Positions 36,631 through 50,100 of a stretch of 64,000 nt of DNA are shown here, piece after piece (the stretch's first letter is position 1; every line of letters starts with the position of its first letter). Under the pieces are notes generated by a model, which made no database searches, was not told the DNA's origin, and worked only from the letters and a program-made list of their open reading frames with translations. Origin of the DNA: Metallyticus violacea (Eukaryota > Arthropoda > Insecta > Mantodea > Metallyticidae); NCBI GenBank assembly GCA_030762175.1, contig CM060831.1, positions 33,390,501-33,454,500 of the forward strand, in the 5' to 3' direction. Made by a program: the position numbers and the translations under genes.

Positions 36631-38069
36631 AAAATAAAAATAAAGTAACACTATTAACAATGTAACAAATTAACAGTAATAATAAAAGTAGAATAGGATA
36701 AACACTTAGATAAAGTCACGCTTGAAATCGCTATATTTCAAGTGTGACTTTATCTAAGTGTTTATCCTATTCTACTTTTATTATTACTGTTATTTTATAT
36801 ATATATTATTTACATGTATATATTACTATATGTGTAATATGTAATAGAAATGAAAAATAAAATAACTCTTGGAACAATGTAGCTAAAATAACAAGAACTA
36901 GAGAAGCAAAAGCTCATAAAACACTGAAATTGTTACACAACTCACAATATTGAGAGAATGTATTCTTCAAAGTGTTCTGCCATAGACAGGTCTCTGACTG
37001 CACTTATCATCATGATGCTTCATTTACAGTTTTCTGGGGAAAGATACTGTGATAGCTTCCCATTGCTTTCCAAAGTGATGAAATTCAGATGATAAATGAA
37101 ACAACAGTGAATTAAATAGCAGGGAAAACCTAAGTACCCCCCAAAAAAACCTTCGTGGCATCACTTCATCCACCACAAATCTCATTTACAGTAGCTGGAA
37201 TAGAACCTGGACCACCTCAGTGGAAGATAAGCAGTCTAACTACTTTACCATTAGGGTCACTAATACACACACACAAAGATTTGAATATCATAACCTTTTT
37301 ATGAATAAGCTGTTGAGTTGCAATGTGCCCTAGATGGAGAATTGATCATATTTTTTATTTGCTTTTGTTAATAGATACACTGTTACTCTGAAAATTAACT
37401 GTACCTTTTTCTACTTTGAAAGTAATAATTATATAACAATTTAATATCAAATAATCAGTAGAAATATGTCTCTTTAAATTTTTAATTTAATAAAGCTTCA
37501 TGTAAATTTATTTAATATAGTCATCCCAATTAAGTACACTATCAACACCTCTGCCAAGCATTTGGAATGAGTTTTTAATACCCTGTGATTGGAACATGAA
37601 TATGATGTTTTATTATCTATAAATCAATTCTTAGTCTGAAACAAAATATTTTTAGCACTTTTTCTCTTTTTCATTATATGTCATATTTAATAGCTAGGAA
37701 GGTGGCATTGAATATGCCAGTAACAATATACATACAATATAAAATATACATAAAGTCATTAATCACAATTTTAAAAAATACTATTTTACACTCAAAGTCT
37801 TAACACATGTTTCTGACTTTTGGCCATAAATAAAACATTGTCTCCACTTTGCTGACTGGGAGTTAATTAATTTAAATTCATTATCCCTCATACTTAGAAA
37901 CATTGGTTTTAATGATAGGGTTGTATGGTCCACAAAATCAGGATTTTTTCTCAAATTACAGAAAGTAAGGAGAGAAAATTTATGACTGTCAAAAGAATCC
38001 AGTATATACTTGACAATATTCCTAATAGCCATGGTTCTTCATGCTTAATCAAATAACAAAATAATCTTG

Positions 38070-38100
<31 letters not shown>

Positions 38101-41100
38101 GGGGGGGGGGGGCATCTGTATGTTACCGTTTAACACGTATACAGAAATGATGAATGAATGTTTGATGAAATAAAATGAATCTGGAGTCCACAATGCTTAA
38201 AGATACTGGACATTTACCTTTTCAGGGTAAGGAAAAACTGCAGATAACTGATGTTATGGAATTTGAACTCATGACCTGCAGATTTGTAGGCATACATGCT
38301 GACCACAAGACCAAGGAGGCAGTCATGATATTTTATCATATGATAATTTCTTAATTTAAGCATTTTATTATACTTTAAAAAAGTACAGATTATGAGATTG
38401 GTCTGTAATGCAGGGCCCAATTCTATCTGCAGGTCACGCTATCATCTTATGTTTTACATTACTGTGTACTTTAGCAAGACTTGAAATTTCAAAAAATTTC
38501 CCATCAATAGGAAGGCCATTTTTTGGGGTTGAAAATCTATGTCGAATTTTGGAATCTTATGGTCATTTCTGCATAGAGGATTGCTAGCTGTATATTCACA
38601 GCATGAATTTTAGGGCAGTTGAAGCTTTTTAAGGCATGAGTCAGTTTAAAAAATAAGACCCCCCTACAAAGAGAGTACTAAAAGGCCCCATTTTGCGATG
38701 TGCTTTGGAGAATATCTCTGCAATGCAAATCAGACATTCATGTTATATATATATATATTTGGGATGCACGATACTCTCTTATGTTGTAATTTATTGTGTA
38801 TTTTAGCTAGAAATTTTAAAATGGCCAGTCAATAGACAGGCCATTTTTCAGAAGCCAAAACTCTCAATGTCAATTTTTTCAATCTAACGTTCATTTTTGC
38901 ATAGAGAGTCACTACTTGTATTCCCATTGTAATTTTTAGAGCAGTTAAAGTGCATTTGTAGGTGTAGGGAATTTCAAAAATCTGACATCCCTCCAGAGAG
39001 CCCCAAAAGCCCCAATTTTCCAACATACTTTGGTGAATCTGCAATTGCAAATGAAATTCCTAAGTACTGTTAACTTTGAAATTCTGCAGCTGTGCTCTAT
39101 TTGCAATGCACAACGTCTCTTTTATATTATTTTTATGTGTATTTTAGAGAGTCTTGAAATTTCAAACTTGCCATTTTTTGAAAGCCAAAAACCTTGATGT
39201 CAAATTTTGGATTCTTATGATAATTTATGCATTGAGGGCCAATATTGTATTCCAAGTATAGTTTTTTGGGCAATGGAGGCATATTTGTAGATGTAGGGCA
39301 GCTTTGAAAAGACATCTCCCTCTGAAGAGCTTCTAAAATCCCAATTTTTTGACATACTCAGGTGAATATCTCTATGATGCAAATCAGATTGTTTGTTCTG
39401 TATTTAAGAATCACTTTTATCACTATTTTAGTATACAGTAATTTCTTTCACAATTTTTAAAAACCTAGGAAATTAAACTATAATTATGTATATGGTAAAT
39501 GGATTTAAAATAATGTGTTAAAATATAGTAGCAGCTATTTTATTATAACATTTATGTGGATTTAATTCATGAATAGTTATCTAAATGTTGTGGATATTTA
39601 GGTCTTATACAGAAAATTTTCTGTTTAATGTTTTTTAATATCAGTATTACAGTATCTAGAGAACATTTTCTAGCTCTCAAGCCCCTCAACATATATATAT
39701 ATATAACTTTTGTGGACCCATAATACATTTATGTGCATAGTTTTTCAGATTGATTTTATGTTAATATTTTATTTATGTTATTTCTGAAAACCTTATCTCC
39801 TGCTATTTCTGTAACTTGAAATTTTCCATATTAAGTTTCTTATCCTTAAAGCAGGATCAAGAGCAGGGAGAGGACAAAAGTGCTGCTGAGGAGGTGCTGA
39901 GTCCTACAAGGAGACGAATCTCTGATGGCATTATCTCCATCATGGCTCGCCTGAACCTGAGCAGCCGCAATGATGGGCCTGGTGCAGGTTCTGCAAGCAA
40001 AAATGAATGTCAGTTGAGCCCACTGCAATTGAACTCTTACTGTAACAATGGAAGTGAGACAGCACTACATGCAGCAGTGCGGAGGAAGCATAGTGATGTT
40101 GTTAATATACTTCTTCAGGCTGGAGCTGATCCCAATCTTCCATGTAGCCCACCTGATCAGGTGTGTTCCTTTATAACTGTTCTTAAGAATAATCAATAAA
40201 ACTGAGCACCACCTTTCCATTTACATGATATTTATATGAATATACAGTGATTCATTATTACATTTAAAAATATATATAATTACTTTTTTTTAATAGTGTT
40301 TAACAGTTGACTTTATAACTGTAGCATCAGAGGCACTGAACATTGAAGATGTATCATCATCATTTTCTAGGTGCGCCAGAGATTCATTTCAATCACACAG
40401 GGACATCTCATTCTAGGATTTTTTAATAGTGTTTAATTCCCATTTAACTACTGAGGCATCACTGGTAGTGACACTGATGTTACATCAGATGAAATTATAA
40501 ATTAGTAATTTTTTTTTTTAAAAAGAAAAGGAAGGAAGCCTTCCACGCTGAAGTATAGGGTACCTTCCCAGCTAGATCTCCTGCTCATGAGTCCACACCT
40601 TAATGACCTTGGCCACCAGTGGTAGTCCCTAGGAATGTACTATATTTCTATGATCATCTATAGTTGAGTGCTATCTTTATTAGTCTGCCATTTTCCATTG
40701 AGAATATGGTTATGTCAATCTTCTTTTCTTTCTCTCATCTTTTAAATTAAAAACATTAATTAATTTCTAATTATATAATCCATCTTGTTGTATAACTGTA
40801 GCTACACTCCTTATGTCATCTCAGTTGACCCAATTTTTCTTCCATTTGATTTATTCACTGACCAGTTCTCTGATCCACACATCAATGTTGGCACTGCCAT
40901 AACTTACAAAATTTTAATATTGTATCTTTACTAAATTTACCAGCTAATGTGTGCTTAATTGTTCCATACATATATTGAAATTTTCCAAGTTTGTTTGTAG
41001 TATTTCATTCATATGTAACATCATAGCCCATAATTAAAGTGACTTACTTGTTCTATAGTTCTGTTATTTGTTTTTATTTTTAGAGAACACTGATGATAAA

Positions 41101-44100
41101 TGAAATGAAATGAAAAATTTATAAAGGATTTTATTTTTCCTAAGGAAGTATTCGGGTTAGGTATCTTCCCAGCATTTGCCATTGTGAGGTAGCAGTGGTA
41201 TCCAATGCTTGACTTATTGGAGTTGTTCTATTTGCCATTAGATAGTGTTCCATTTGCCATTAGATAGCAATCCATTAGAATTTACACCGAGATGGCAGAC
41301 TAATATTACACTAGATGAGGGTGAAGATGGACCAATGGTGTAATGAAAACTGAAGATTCCAGAGGAAATCTGCCCAGATGCAAAGCAGCCACAAATCCAC
41401 CTTGGTGGGAAAAAAATGAATAGTGTTTTAACACCCATTTCTACCATCAAGGCACCACAGGCAGTGGACACTGAATGTTACATGAGATGAAATAGGCCCA
41501 ACTTTAGGGTACCTTCCTGGCATTTGCCACTTATGATGATGGAGAGAAACCTGGATAAAATCTCATTCAGGGTGGACAGTCCTGCTGGGAATTGAAACTC
41601 AGACTTCAGCTCATAAAAGTAATTTTGGTACATGTTTCGTGAGGTACATTCCTCACATTGTCAACCAAAACGATGACTGAGGAGCCAATTTCAGCAAAGT
41701 ATGTATGTTACTATGCTTGCTCTGGTGGTCTGTTAATGAACTTAAACAATATGTTGTCTGCTTCCGGTATATCAAAATTCATAAGTTTGTATTCATATTT
41801 TTTTATGTAAATTTTTTCCCATATATTAAGTTCTTTCGGATGTTGAATTCAGCTCATAAGTTCACCTCCAATGGCCTCGGCCACCCATGGTGGTCCTTGG
41901 TAGGAGGCAAGCAGTCTAATTACTTTGGTATGGTGCCATCTTTGCCATTGATGAAGACTGGAAAAAAAATCGGGGAAAAGCCTCATTCAGGGATGGCAGA
42001 CTTATTGAATTGCTTATTCACTCCTTTGTAGTTTCAAATCTAGAGCTTTAGTGAGTTCCTAGGAATTGCAGAGTAGTCCTGGTGGGTTTCAAACTGCAAA
42101 CTTCCCATTTATGAATCTGTTTGGTCATCTATGTCAGAGTAAATAGTTTTGTTGTTTATTTAATGAGCAGTATTTTTAATCATATAAACATTTCCTTAAT
42201 TGACTAATATATTTTGCATTTAGTATTATCAGTAGAACTATTGATAAACTCTGGACACTTTGTAAGATGTTCACCATTTTTGCAAATTTTGCCTGAGTTT
42301 TCTTCTATAAAACCAAATCAAAGCAGGTGTTCAGCAAAACAGTCATATCCAGTTGCCAGCCGAAAATGTGCTACAAAATTTTTTCTTAGAGCATGTTGTA
42401 TGTTTATAGCATTTTCTCTATATTGGCATAGGTCTTGTTTTGAATTTGTGTGTTTATATTGTTTATATATTTTTGTTCAAAAGTTTGCTTAATTTTATTT
42501 ACTTTTTCTTTGAGAGTGTGAACAGTGTGAGTTACCATTTGGTATTTTCTGCAATTTCTTAAAAACTACAGTAATATTTTTGTATTTGCTGTATATTTTG
42601 CTTCTAATTTAATTTATTTTATGTTTATTATAAATTTGATTAGCTTGATTAGCTGAAATAAAAGTAATTTTATCTATTAGCAGCCATGGAAGAATAGCTT
42701 CAAAACTTGGTTTTGTGACAACATTAAAGCTCTTTTCAAAGCTTCTCTGATAGCCTACTTTCCTGTTTATTGTCACATATTCACACTTCAATGGATAATT
42801 TTCATTCTACAATGCAAATATAAGTTGTGAGGTGTCAGTTTGAAAATTATTTTTATTTGGTTTAAATATTGAAAAAATATACTTACATTTTTATTTCAGA
42901 TATTATACTGCAGTGATTGATGGGAAAGAATTTTGCAGCTATTAAGTTTTTCTATAAGCACATTGCTTGCAAGAAAATTCTCTATAATGATTTATTATAT
43001 TACATTTTTTATTTTTATTACTATCTATCTCATTGCTGTTTTATTGTTGATATTGACAAGTAAAATACATTTAAAATAAGTTCTATTATAAAGAAGTTAA
43101 TTTTAAGGACAACAGAAAACATTTTAAGGCTCTTTGGTGTATTATTATTATATAATTAGTGTGTAATTTTTTCTAAAATATTCATGCTTTAATAAAAGAA
43201 ATATGATTTTATCTTTGAACTAATAAAATTAAATAGAAAGTAAATAGATCAGATGAAGGAAATGATGCTTATGCCATTTAGGATCTGTTCAAGAATTGCA
43301 AGGGTTATACCTCTTATTGGCAAACTTTTTGAAATTATGAAAGTGTTATTATTACATTTAAATTTGTTTGCAATATGACAGATAACTGGAGAATTAGATG
43401 ACTCCACAATAGCAGCAGGCTCAACAGCATTGGTGGAAGCATGCAGAAATCGGGACATTGGAATGGCAGACTTGTTACTCAGACATATGGCTCGAGATGA
43501 TGATTGTAAAGCTCTTCATGTAGCTACACAAAATCGGGATGATATCTTAACTGCAAAACTTTTGTCAATCAAGGTAAGAGGGGCAGAACTGGAATGTAAA
43601 GAATCAATGAAGAAAAAAGAAGTAATGAGGAGCAAATCGTCAATAACAAATGTCTTATAAAATATAATTTTCATGAGAGACAAAAACATGTAATTTCCAT
43701 ACAGTTTGCAGTAGAGAGGTGAATATAAAGTCATTTTACTCTATTATTCAAAGTGGAACAACCTTCTGTCTCATTGAAAACAATTCTGAAAATTATAGGA
43801 GGCTATAAGGATAATTTACTAGGCAATTTATGTTTTGAAGTGGTTTGGTTGACTTTTTACAATTGGAATAATTAAGCACTTTTAAAAATATACTATAAAC
43901 ATTTAATTACCAAAAACTATATTTCTCTGAAATACACTAAATACATTATATTACAAAATGTGCCATATGTTTGAAAGTTTAACAATGTGATATATAAGTG
44001 GAAAGATTTTGTGTGTCTATTTCCCTTTTTCTTCAATATAGCCAAATTTTATTGAAGCTGGGGGGGGGGGGGGAAGAGAGAGATTTTGATTAGATGCTCC

Positions 44101-47100
44101 TCAAAAATAAATTTGGTTATTTTCTAGATTGAAGCTTCCTTATATGCATATATGTGAGTCAGTTTTAAACTTACCTAATATAACAGGAGAGTATATGTAA
44201 ACATTATTATACTAATTAAATCTGTCGTCTAACACTCTTCATGCATCACTAACCTTAAAAATATTTGGAACCGGTTTAAAAGATATGTTATCTCCATTTT
44301 TTAAGGTTAGTGAAGCATGAAGAGTGTTAGACGACAGATTTAATTCATGTGAGCTTCACTGTTTTAGTTCCATATGAAAATTTTTTTTAAAGTTTTTACA
44401 ATTTTAAAAAAATGTTAATTATTATACTGATATAACAGGAGAGGGAATGTAAACATTATTATAGATTGAAGTAATAACAAGAGAATGATTGAAGACATTA
44501 TTAAAGCAGGATGTTAACTGTTTGGAGTCCATGGTCCTATGCACTGCTCTTTAGACATATATGGGGCATTATTAATAGTGCGTAATTTCACACCAGCATG
44601 TTTGCATGTATGTCTTTAATTTTTTCTCCCCAGGGCAGCTCTGAGCATCACTTTCAGTATTTGCTCATTTATTTTTCAGAGCAGCCAACCATTATATAGT
44701 TTTACCATACACCGCCATGTTTGCATGTGCTTCCCATTTGTCTACATCAGGTTGGCTATGTGCACCCATGCAATCTCAAGAATGTTAAACTGCAACCCCT
44801 ATGTTACTTTTAATTTTAAGGGAATATTTTCTTAGGTTAGGTTACATTAGATTAGTTTAAGTTTATTTACAAGCACTGTCATTAAAAGTAATCTAATTCA
44901 TCACTTTTAATTAACTATTTCATTATTCATGTTTTGGAAACATTGCACAATTGCAAAACATATATTATTTTTTGTTTGACCTCTCATGTAACATTTGAAT
45001 CTCAATGCTTGTCACTGTAGTTATGTTCATTTAGTGCATTTCTTGCTGTTGGTGTAACCAGGATGTCAGCACACAAAGCTGCCTTTTTGTTCTTCTTGTT
45101 TCAATTTCAGCTGTAAAAGCTGATACATTTTTGGGGATGGATTGCATATTACGTTTTATACATTCACATCACCTCCTAATGTTTATATTCACTATCCCCT
45201 GTCATTCTAGATGAGTTAAAAGTTTTAACAAATATGAAAGCTCTTCCATTACCGAAATAAGTTTTTAAAACTTAATAATTCTTAATTTTATAGTTTAGTA
45301 ACCATCATAAGGGGATTAAAAAACATGAATGTTAATAGTTGCTTCTTGAATGTTTATGTTAAAGATGTTATCATCTGTGTTTTCCTCTCTAAATTCAGAG
45401 AAAATTCTTCTAAAACAGAGTAGGAATTTAATCTGTTAGTACTGCATTCATTATTGTTGCATCATATAAATTCTAATAGTTTCATGAAAGAAGTGTCTAT
45501 TTATTCTGGTTAATTGAAGTGCTTAATAATGTTTCTTAATGTTCATTTGGCATGCAGTGGAGCTGTTAGTCATGAAAATTTGAAAATTTGCAGGCCTATC
45601 CTGACCCTGAGTATAAACTGAATAAGGCAGCAATGACTGATGAAGGACTTCCCCTGCTGCCTCAGTTGGGATTAAGCAGTTTAACATACAGCTCATTGTT
45701 CCCTAATACTTCTGTGATGATTAATTGGCACAACCAGCAATGTGATTTGTCCCAGGTTCGAAAGCAGTGGCTGGTAAGTTTTGGAACAAGCTTAAATTTT
45801 ATTGATAATGTTAATGATTAATATTTAAATTTTTATATAAACCTTAGAACTTTTCTTCTTTAATGCTAATGGTCTGTAAGCATATATTTATTAAAAAAAT
45901 GTTAAATATAACAAAATAGGAATGAAAAAATCCTATTTTGTTAATGAATTGCATATAGTAATGGAATCAAAAGGACTAAATTAAGTTGATGTAAAGTTAC
46001 AACTCCTCATATTTTGTATATGTTTCGTAGATCGATGCTGCACTGAATGTAAATCCTAAACTCAAACTTAATCCTCGAAATCAGGATATTGTTCTTTATG
46101 CAATCACAAGAATAGATTTATCCAAGAATGCTCTGACTTGGTTGCCACCTATAATTTTTCAACTTCCTAGTCTCAGGTATGAAAATTAAAAAATAATTAT
46201 CCTTACCCTGTTTGTTGTGAGCACACATTCTTATATATATAATGAATCTTCAGCAGTTTATATGCATCTTAAATATTATAACAAATTTTCAAAAATAAAT
46301 ATTTTTACTAGAAATTTGAGAATGTAAATTTTTTCAGATACCTGAATGTAGCACAAAATAAAATAGAAAAACTTCCTCCTGGAGCAGATAAATCTGCTAA
46401 TGCATCTCCTATGAGAAAGGGAAGATCTGGAAGAGCATCTTTATTACCAGACCGGTTAGGATATACAGCACCTGTATTAGAAGAAGTTTATCTGCAGGTA
46501 ATTAAATTGTAATAGTAGAGGTGGTGGTGTGGTGGGAATCCTCCCTAAAATGAATATATCTTTATTGTTTCATTTATTTACTTACTCTTCATAGTTTTTT
46601 ATATTTTCAGACAGATAATTATAAACACAGTAAGGTTATATGAGTTACAGGCTGCATAATGGAGAACTCAATTATCAAGGTCTATAATGCATATGAAAGC
46701 AGCAGATTATAGTGTATTTGAGGAAGGCGTTGTCCGTGAATGGTTGTGAATTTGTGTGTTACTCGGTGCTTTCATTGTGTGTAAATTGTGTATTAATTGT
46801 TCTTCATTAGTTATACCATTACATAACCAAGTTATGAAAAACAGGTTTTATATACAATACATGTGTGCCAATGGATACTTGCAGTGAAGCGGTAAGGTAG
46901 TTCACAAGAAAATATCCTGACATTCGTATTCTAGGTAGAAGAATTGTCTGCCAACTTGTTAAAATGTTCAGAGAGACAGGATCTTGCAATGACAAGAAGC
47001 ATGTTCCAAACTAAAGTATTCTTATGGAAGAAAAGTTAGATGAAATATGGGCATTTGCTATGTATATATCGGTAATGTATTGCTGCTGAGGGTTATCATT

Positions 47101-50100
47101 TTCAACATTTCTTTTAACGCAGATTAGTGTTAGATTTATCAGTTTTAAATGCAGTGTCATTTTTTACTTTTAGTAAAAATATGAAATTAAAATTAAAATA
47201 CCTACTGTACATGTGGTGACTCTATCTCCCTTTTTCTGGTTGCAGTAGCTGCACTTCATGAGTAAGCAACCATGCTCAGGCATCCTGTAGCCGAGATAGC
47301 CTCGCTGTATTTTTCTTTCTTGTAATCTTTTCTGCAATGCACAGTGTATATAGTTCTCTATTTTTCCCATACTCTAAATAAGCTTGGGATAAATTCTCCA
47401 GAAATTCTGCAGTTTACTACTTATGGGATACATAGATAGAATGAACAAATGAACAAAGGGATTGGTATTAGGGAGGGACTTAATGTTACTATTTTGAGTA
47501 CTGATATAGGAGGTAGATGTTGATTTTTTCACTTCTCATTGCACAACTAGCAAGATAACTTTAAGATTGGGACTAATCCTAAAGATTAGTTATAAAATAG
47601 CACACTTTCATTTTTCAATAACTCGTAGACTTCATTTCATATTTTATATAGGAATAAATGTATGTAAATGAACAGTATTAGAATTTCACATTTTAAAACT
47701 GGTTTAGTAAGATACTTTCGCTATAGGCTATTACTTTTGGAGTTATCTTAATTAATAATTATTTGTGTTTATACTGTAAACATTTCTGTTAATTTTTATA
47801 TGTATATTTTTGTTTGTGCCTACCATGCAGGATAATAGACTGGAGCAGATTTGTGAAGATATTTTCAAACTTGCATCACTAGTGACATTAGATGTTTCAA
47901 ACAATAAATTACAAAATCTTCCATATAATATGTGGAAGGCCCCTAAACTTAAGGAACTAAATGCAGCTTTTAACCTTCTCAAAGAACTTCCAATATATAT
48001 GCAAGAGGTAAGTAAATAATGAATCTGCATCAGTAAGTGCCAAAGTATTATTGAAAATTGTGTTAAGCATTCTGGAGAGCTTTCAGACATTGTAATAAAT
48101 TTAAAAAGAAAAATATTGCTCTAAATAAATTTTAAAATTTACTTCTTTTAAGAGAGAGAGAGCGAGAGATGAAATTGAAATGAAAGACAGACTTTCTTTC
48201 ATTTAGAAGAACTTGATATTACTTTCTGAATATTATAATGAGTATTATTATTGTTGTTGCTGCAGGACGTGCAGGATACAGTAAGCATAGCATCATCAAG
48301 TGAGTCTGGAAGAAGTATGTCACAGGAATGTGATGCTGGCATAGAGCTCAGCAGCAGCATGGAACTGTCTGTTGCTTCAGATACAGAAGGCCAGTCTACA
48401 AGTGAAGAAAACCTTCTTGATGCACATACTTTACAGAACTCATTTGCAAAAGCAAAATCTGTTCAGTACGTAGTTATGCTATAGTAATTTCATAGAATTT
48501 AAATATATAAGAGGAGTTCATACCATGTATTGATGGGTCATGTACTTGAATTTGATTAGAATAGAAATAAGAAATTGGCAAGAACTAACTTTTTCATTAA
48601 ATATGTCATCATTTTAAATATCTACACTTAATATGGGTGCATTCTTTTAGAAAATATACAAAGAAATTGTTATCAATAATGCAGTTCATACATTATAAGA
48701 AATAATCAAATTCAGGTCTATTTGGCATAGTTTGTTTGCACGTGTATTTGGTGTTGCTAATAAATTATGTTAACAAGTGGGAATAAATTAGATTACTGCT
48801 TTAATGTTTTGCAAATAAATTTGTTATATTTTGGGCAGTTATGCAATTTTAAAAAAATCCTAGTAGTTTTTAGAATGACAAATGGAACCTTTGAGTCATA
48901 CTAGGACTAAATATCGGTAATAAGATAGAATCAATAAAAATAGGATGTTTTAGCTTAGTAATGCCATTTTCTCTGTTTCTCAAGGTATCTTTGACTCCAA
49001 TAAAAATAGGATGTTTTAGCTGAGTAATGCCATTTTCTCTGTTTCTCAAGGTATCTTTGATTCCAATATATTCAGGATTGAAACATTGTTTAACTTCTTA
49101 AAACTCAATATAATTTAATAAATGAATAATGAATATTCTTAAAATATACTGTTTTGTGCATTATATATACTTTTGCATTTATTGTCCTCCCTCTACTATA
49201 AATTTCTCTCAACAATGGACAAGTTATTGAAAGCCATCATAAAATAATTATTTATTTATTTATTTAGTTAAATTGCACTACATTTATAACCAGAATATGA
49301 TCTGCCTCCATTCCTTACTCTGTGCCAGTCATAAAAAGCTACACTATCTGATGAACTCATAAATCATAATGGAATTTGTATGTATACACGCTAATTGATA
49401 TAAAAACAATAGGAGGTTTTCAGCACCTTCCTAAGATTCACAAGGCAATGCTACCACCCTTAGGAGCCATCAGACATCATGCCTTGAGATATCTGTAAGG
49501 CATAGGGTCTACCAAATCCTTTATCTATTACTGTATAATACTGTGAATATCTTTAAATTAATTCATATTCCTTACTTACATCTAGCCAATATGACAGTGT
49601 GATAGTACAATATTACATTTTCAAAAGACAAATATTTAAACATAAATGTAAAAAAGGTTTCAATACAGCAAACACCTAATCTCTCCTACTCCTTCTTCAT
49701 TTACCCATTCCATTTATTTAATACTAGCTTTCCTTATCTTCAGCCATTTTACTTAAACCTTACTCTTACTGCATTTCCTAGTTCCTTGACTTATAATTAA
49801 GTTGTGAATAGCACTTTCTTTATCACCACATATCACAAATACATTCTTACCTATCTTTCTCCTGTAACCTTTCATTTCCCAAACTCCTAATTGGAACCAA
49901 GCTGATCCTTTCATTTCTAGTACATTTTTCAAAACACTTATCTTTCTTAACATAGGTAGAATATAAAATTTAAGGAATGATTTCTACTTTGGAAATGACC
50001 AATATAATTGTGTATCAGTATCCTCAAATATAAAAGATTTAACCATATTATTCATTCAGCTACTTTTTTACAGTCCCTTTCAAATTTTCATTGGTTTGTA

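Larger units (their letters stand above)
36249..39854 (+). other. Lrrk intron 5, hairpin, SINE scraps and a 3-unit tandem repeat
   Basis: GT-AG intron of 3.6 kb. It holds an (AT)n run at about 36572-36624, a 58-bp-arm hairpin at 36671-36792, two decayed SINE heads on - (37150-37262, 38215-38330), a T27/G12 tract at 38074-38112, and three ~335-bp degenerate tandem units at 38440-39400. Confidence 0.75.
40161..43381 (+). other. Lrrk intron 6, minus-strand SINE, PLE and LINE remnants
   Basis: GT-AG intron of 3.2 kb. Minus-strand SINE-B pieces at 40287-40630 and 41404-41610, a PLE tail on - at 41610-41860, and a LINE ORF2 end on - at 42230-42500. The stretch 42520-43370 shows nothing recognisable. 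Confidence 0.7.

Noticed and set aside
47752..48090. 112-codon minus-strand frame
   Set aside because: It is antisense to Lrrk exon 11, which has LRR content and good splice sites.
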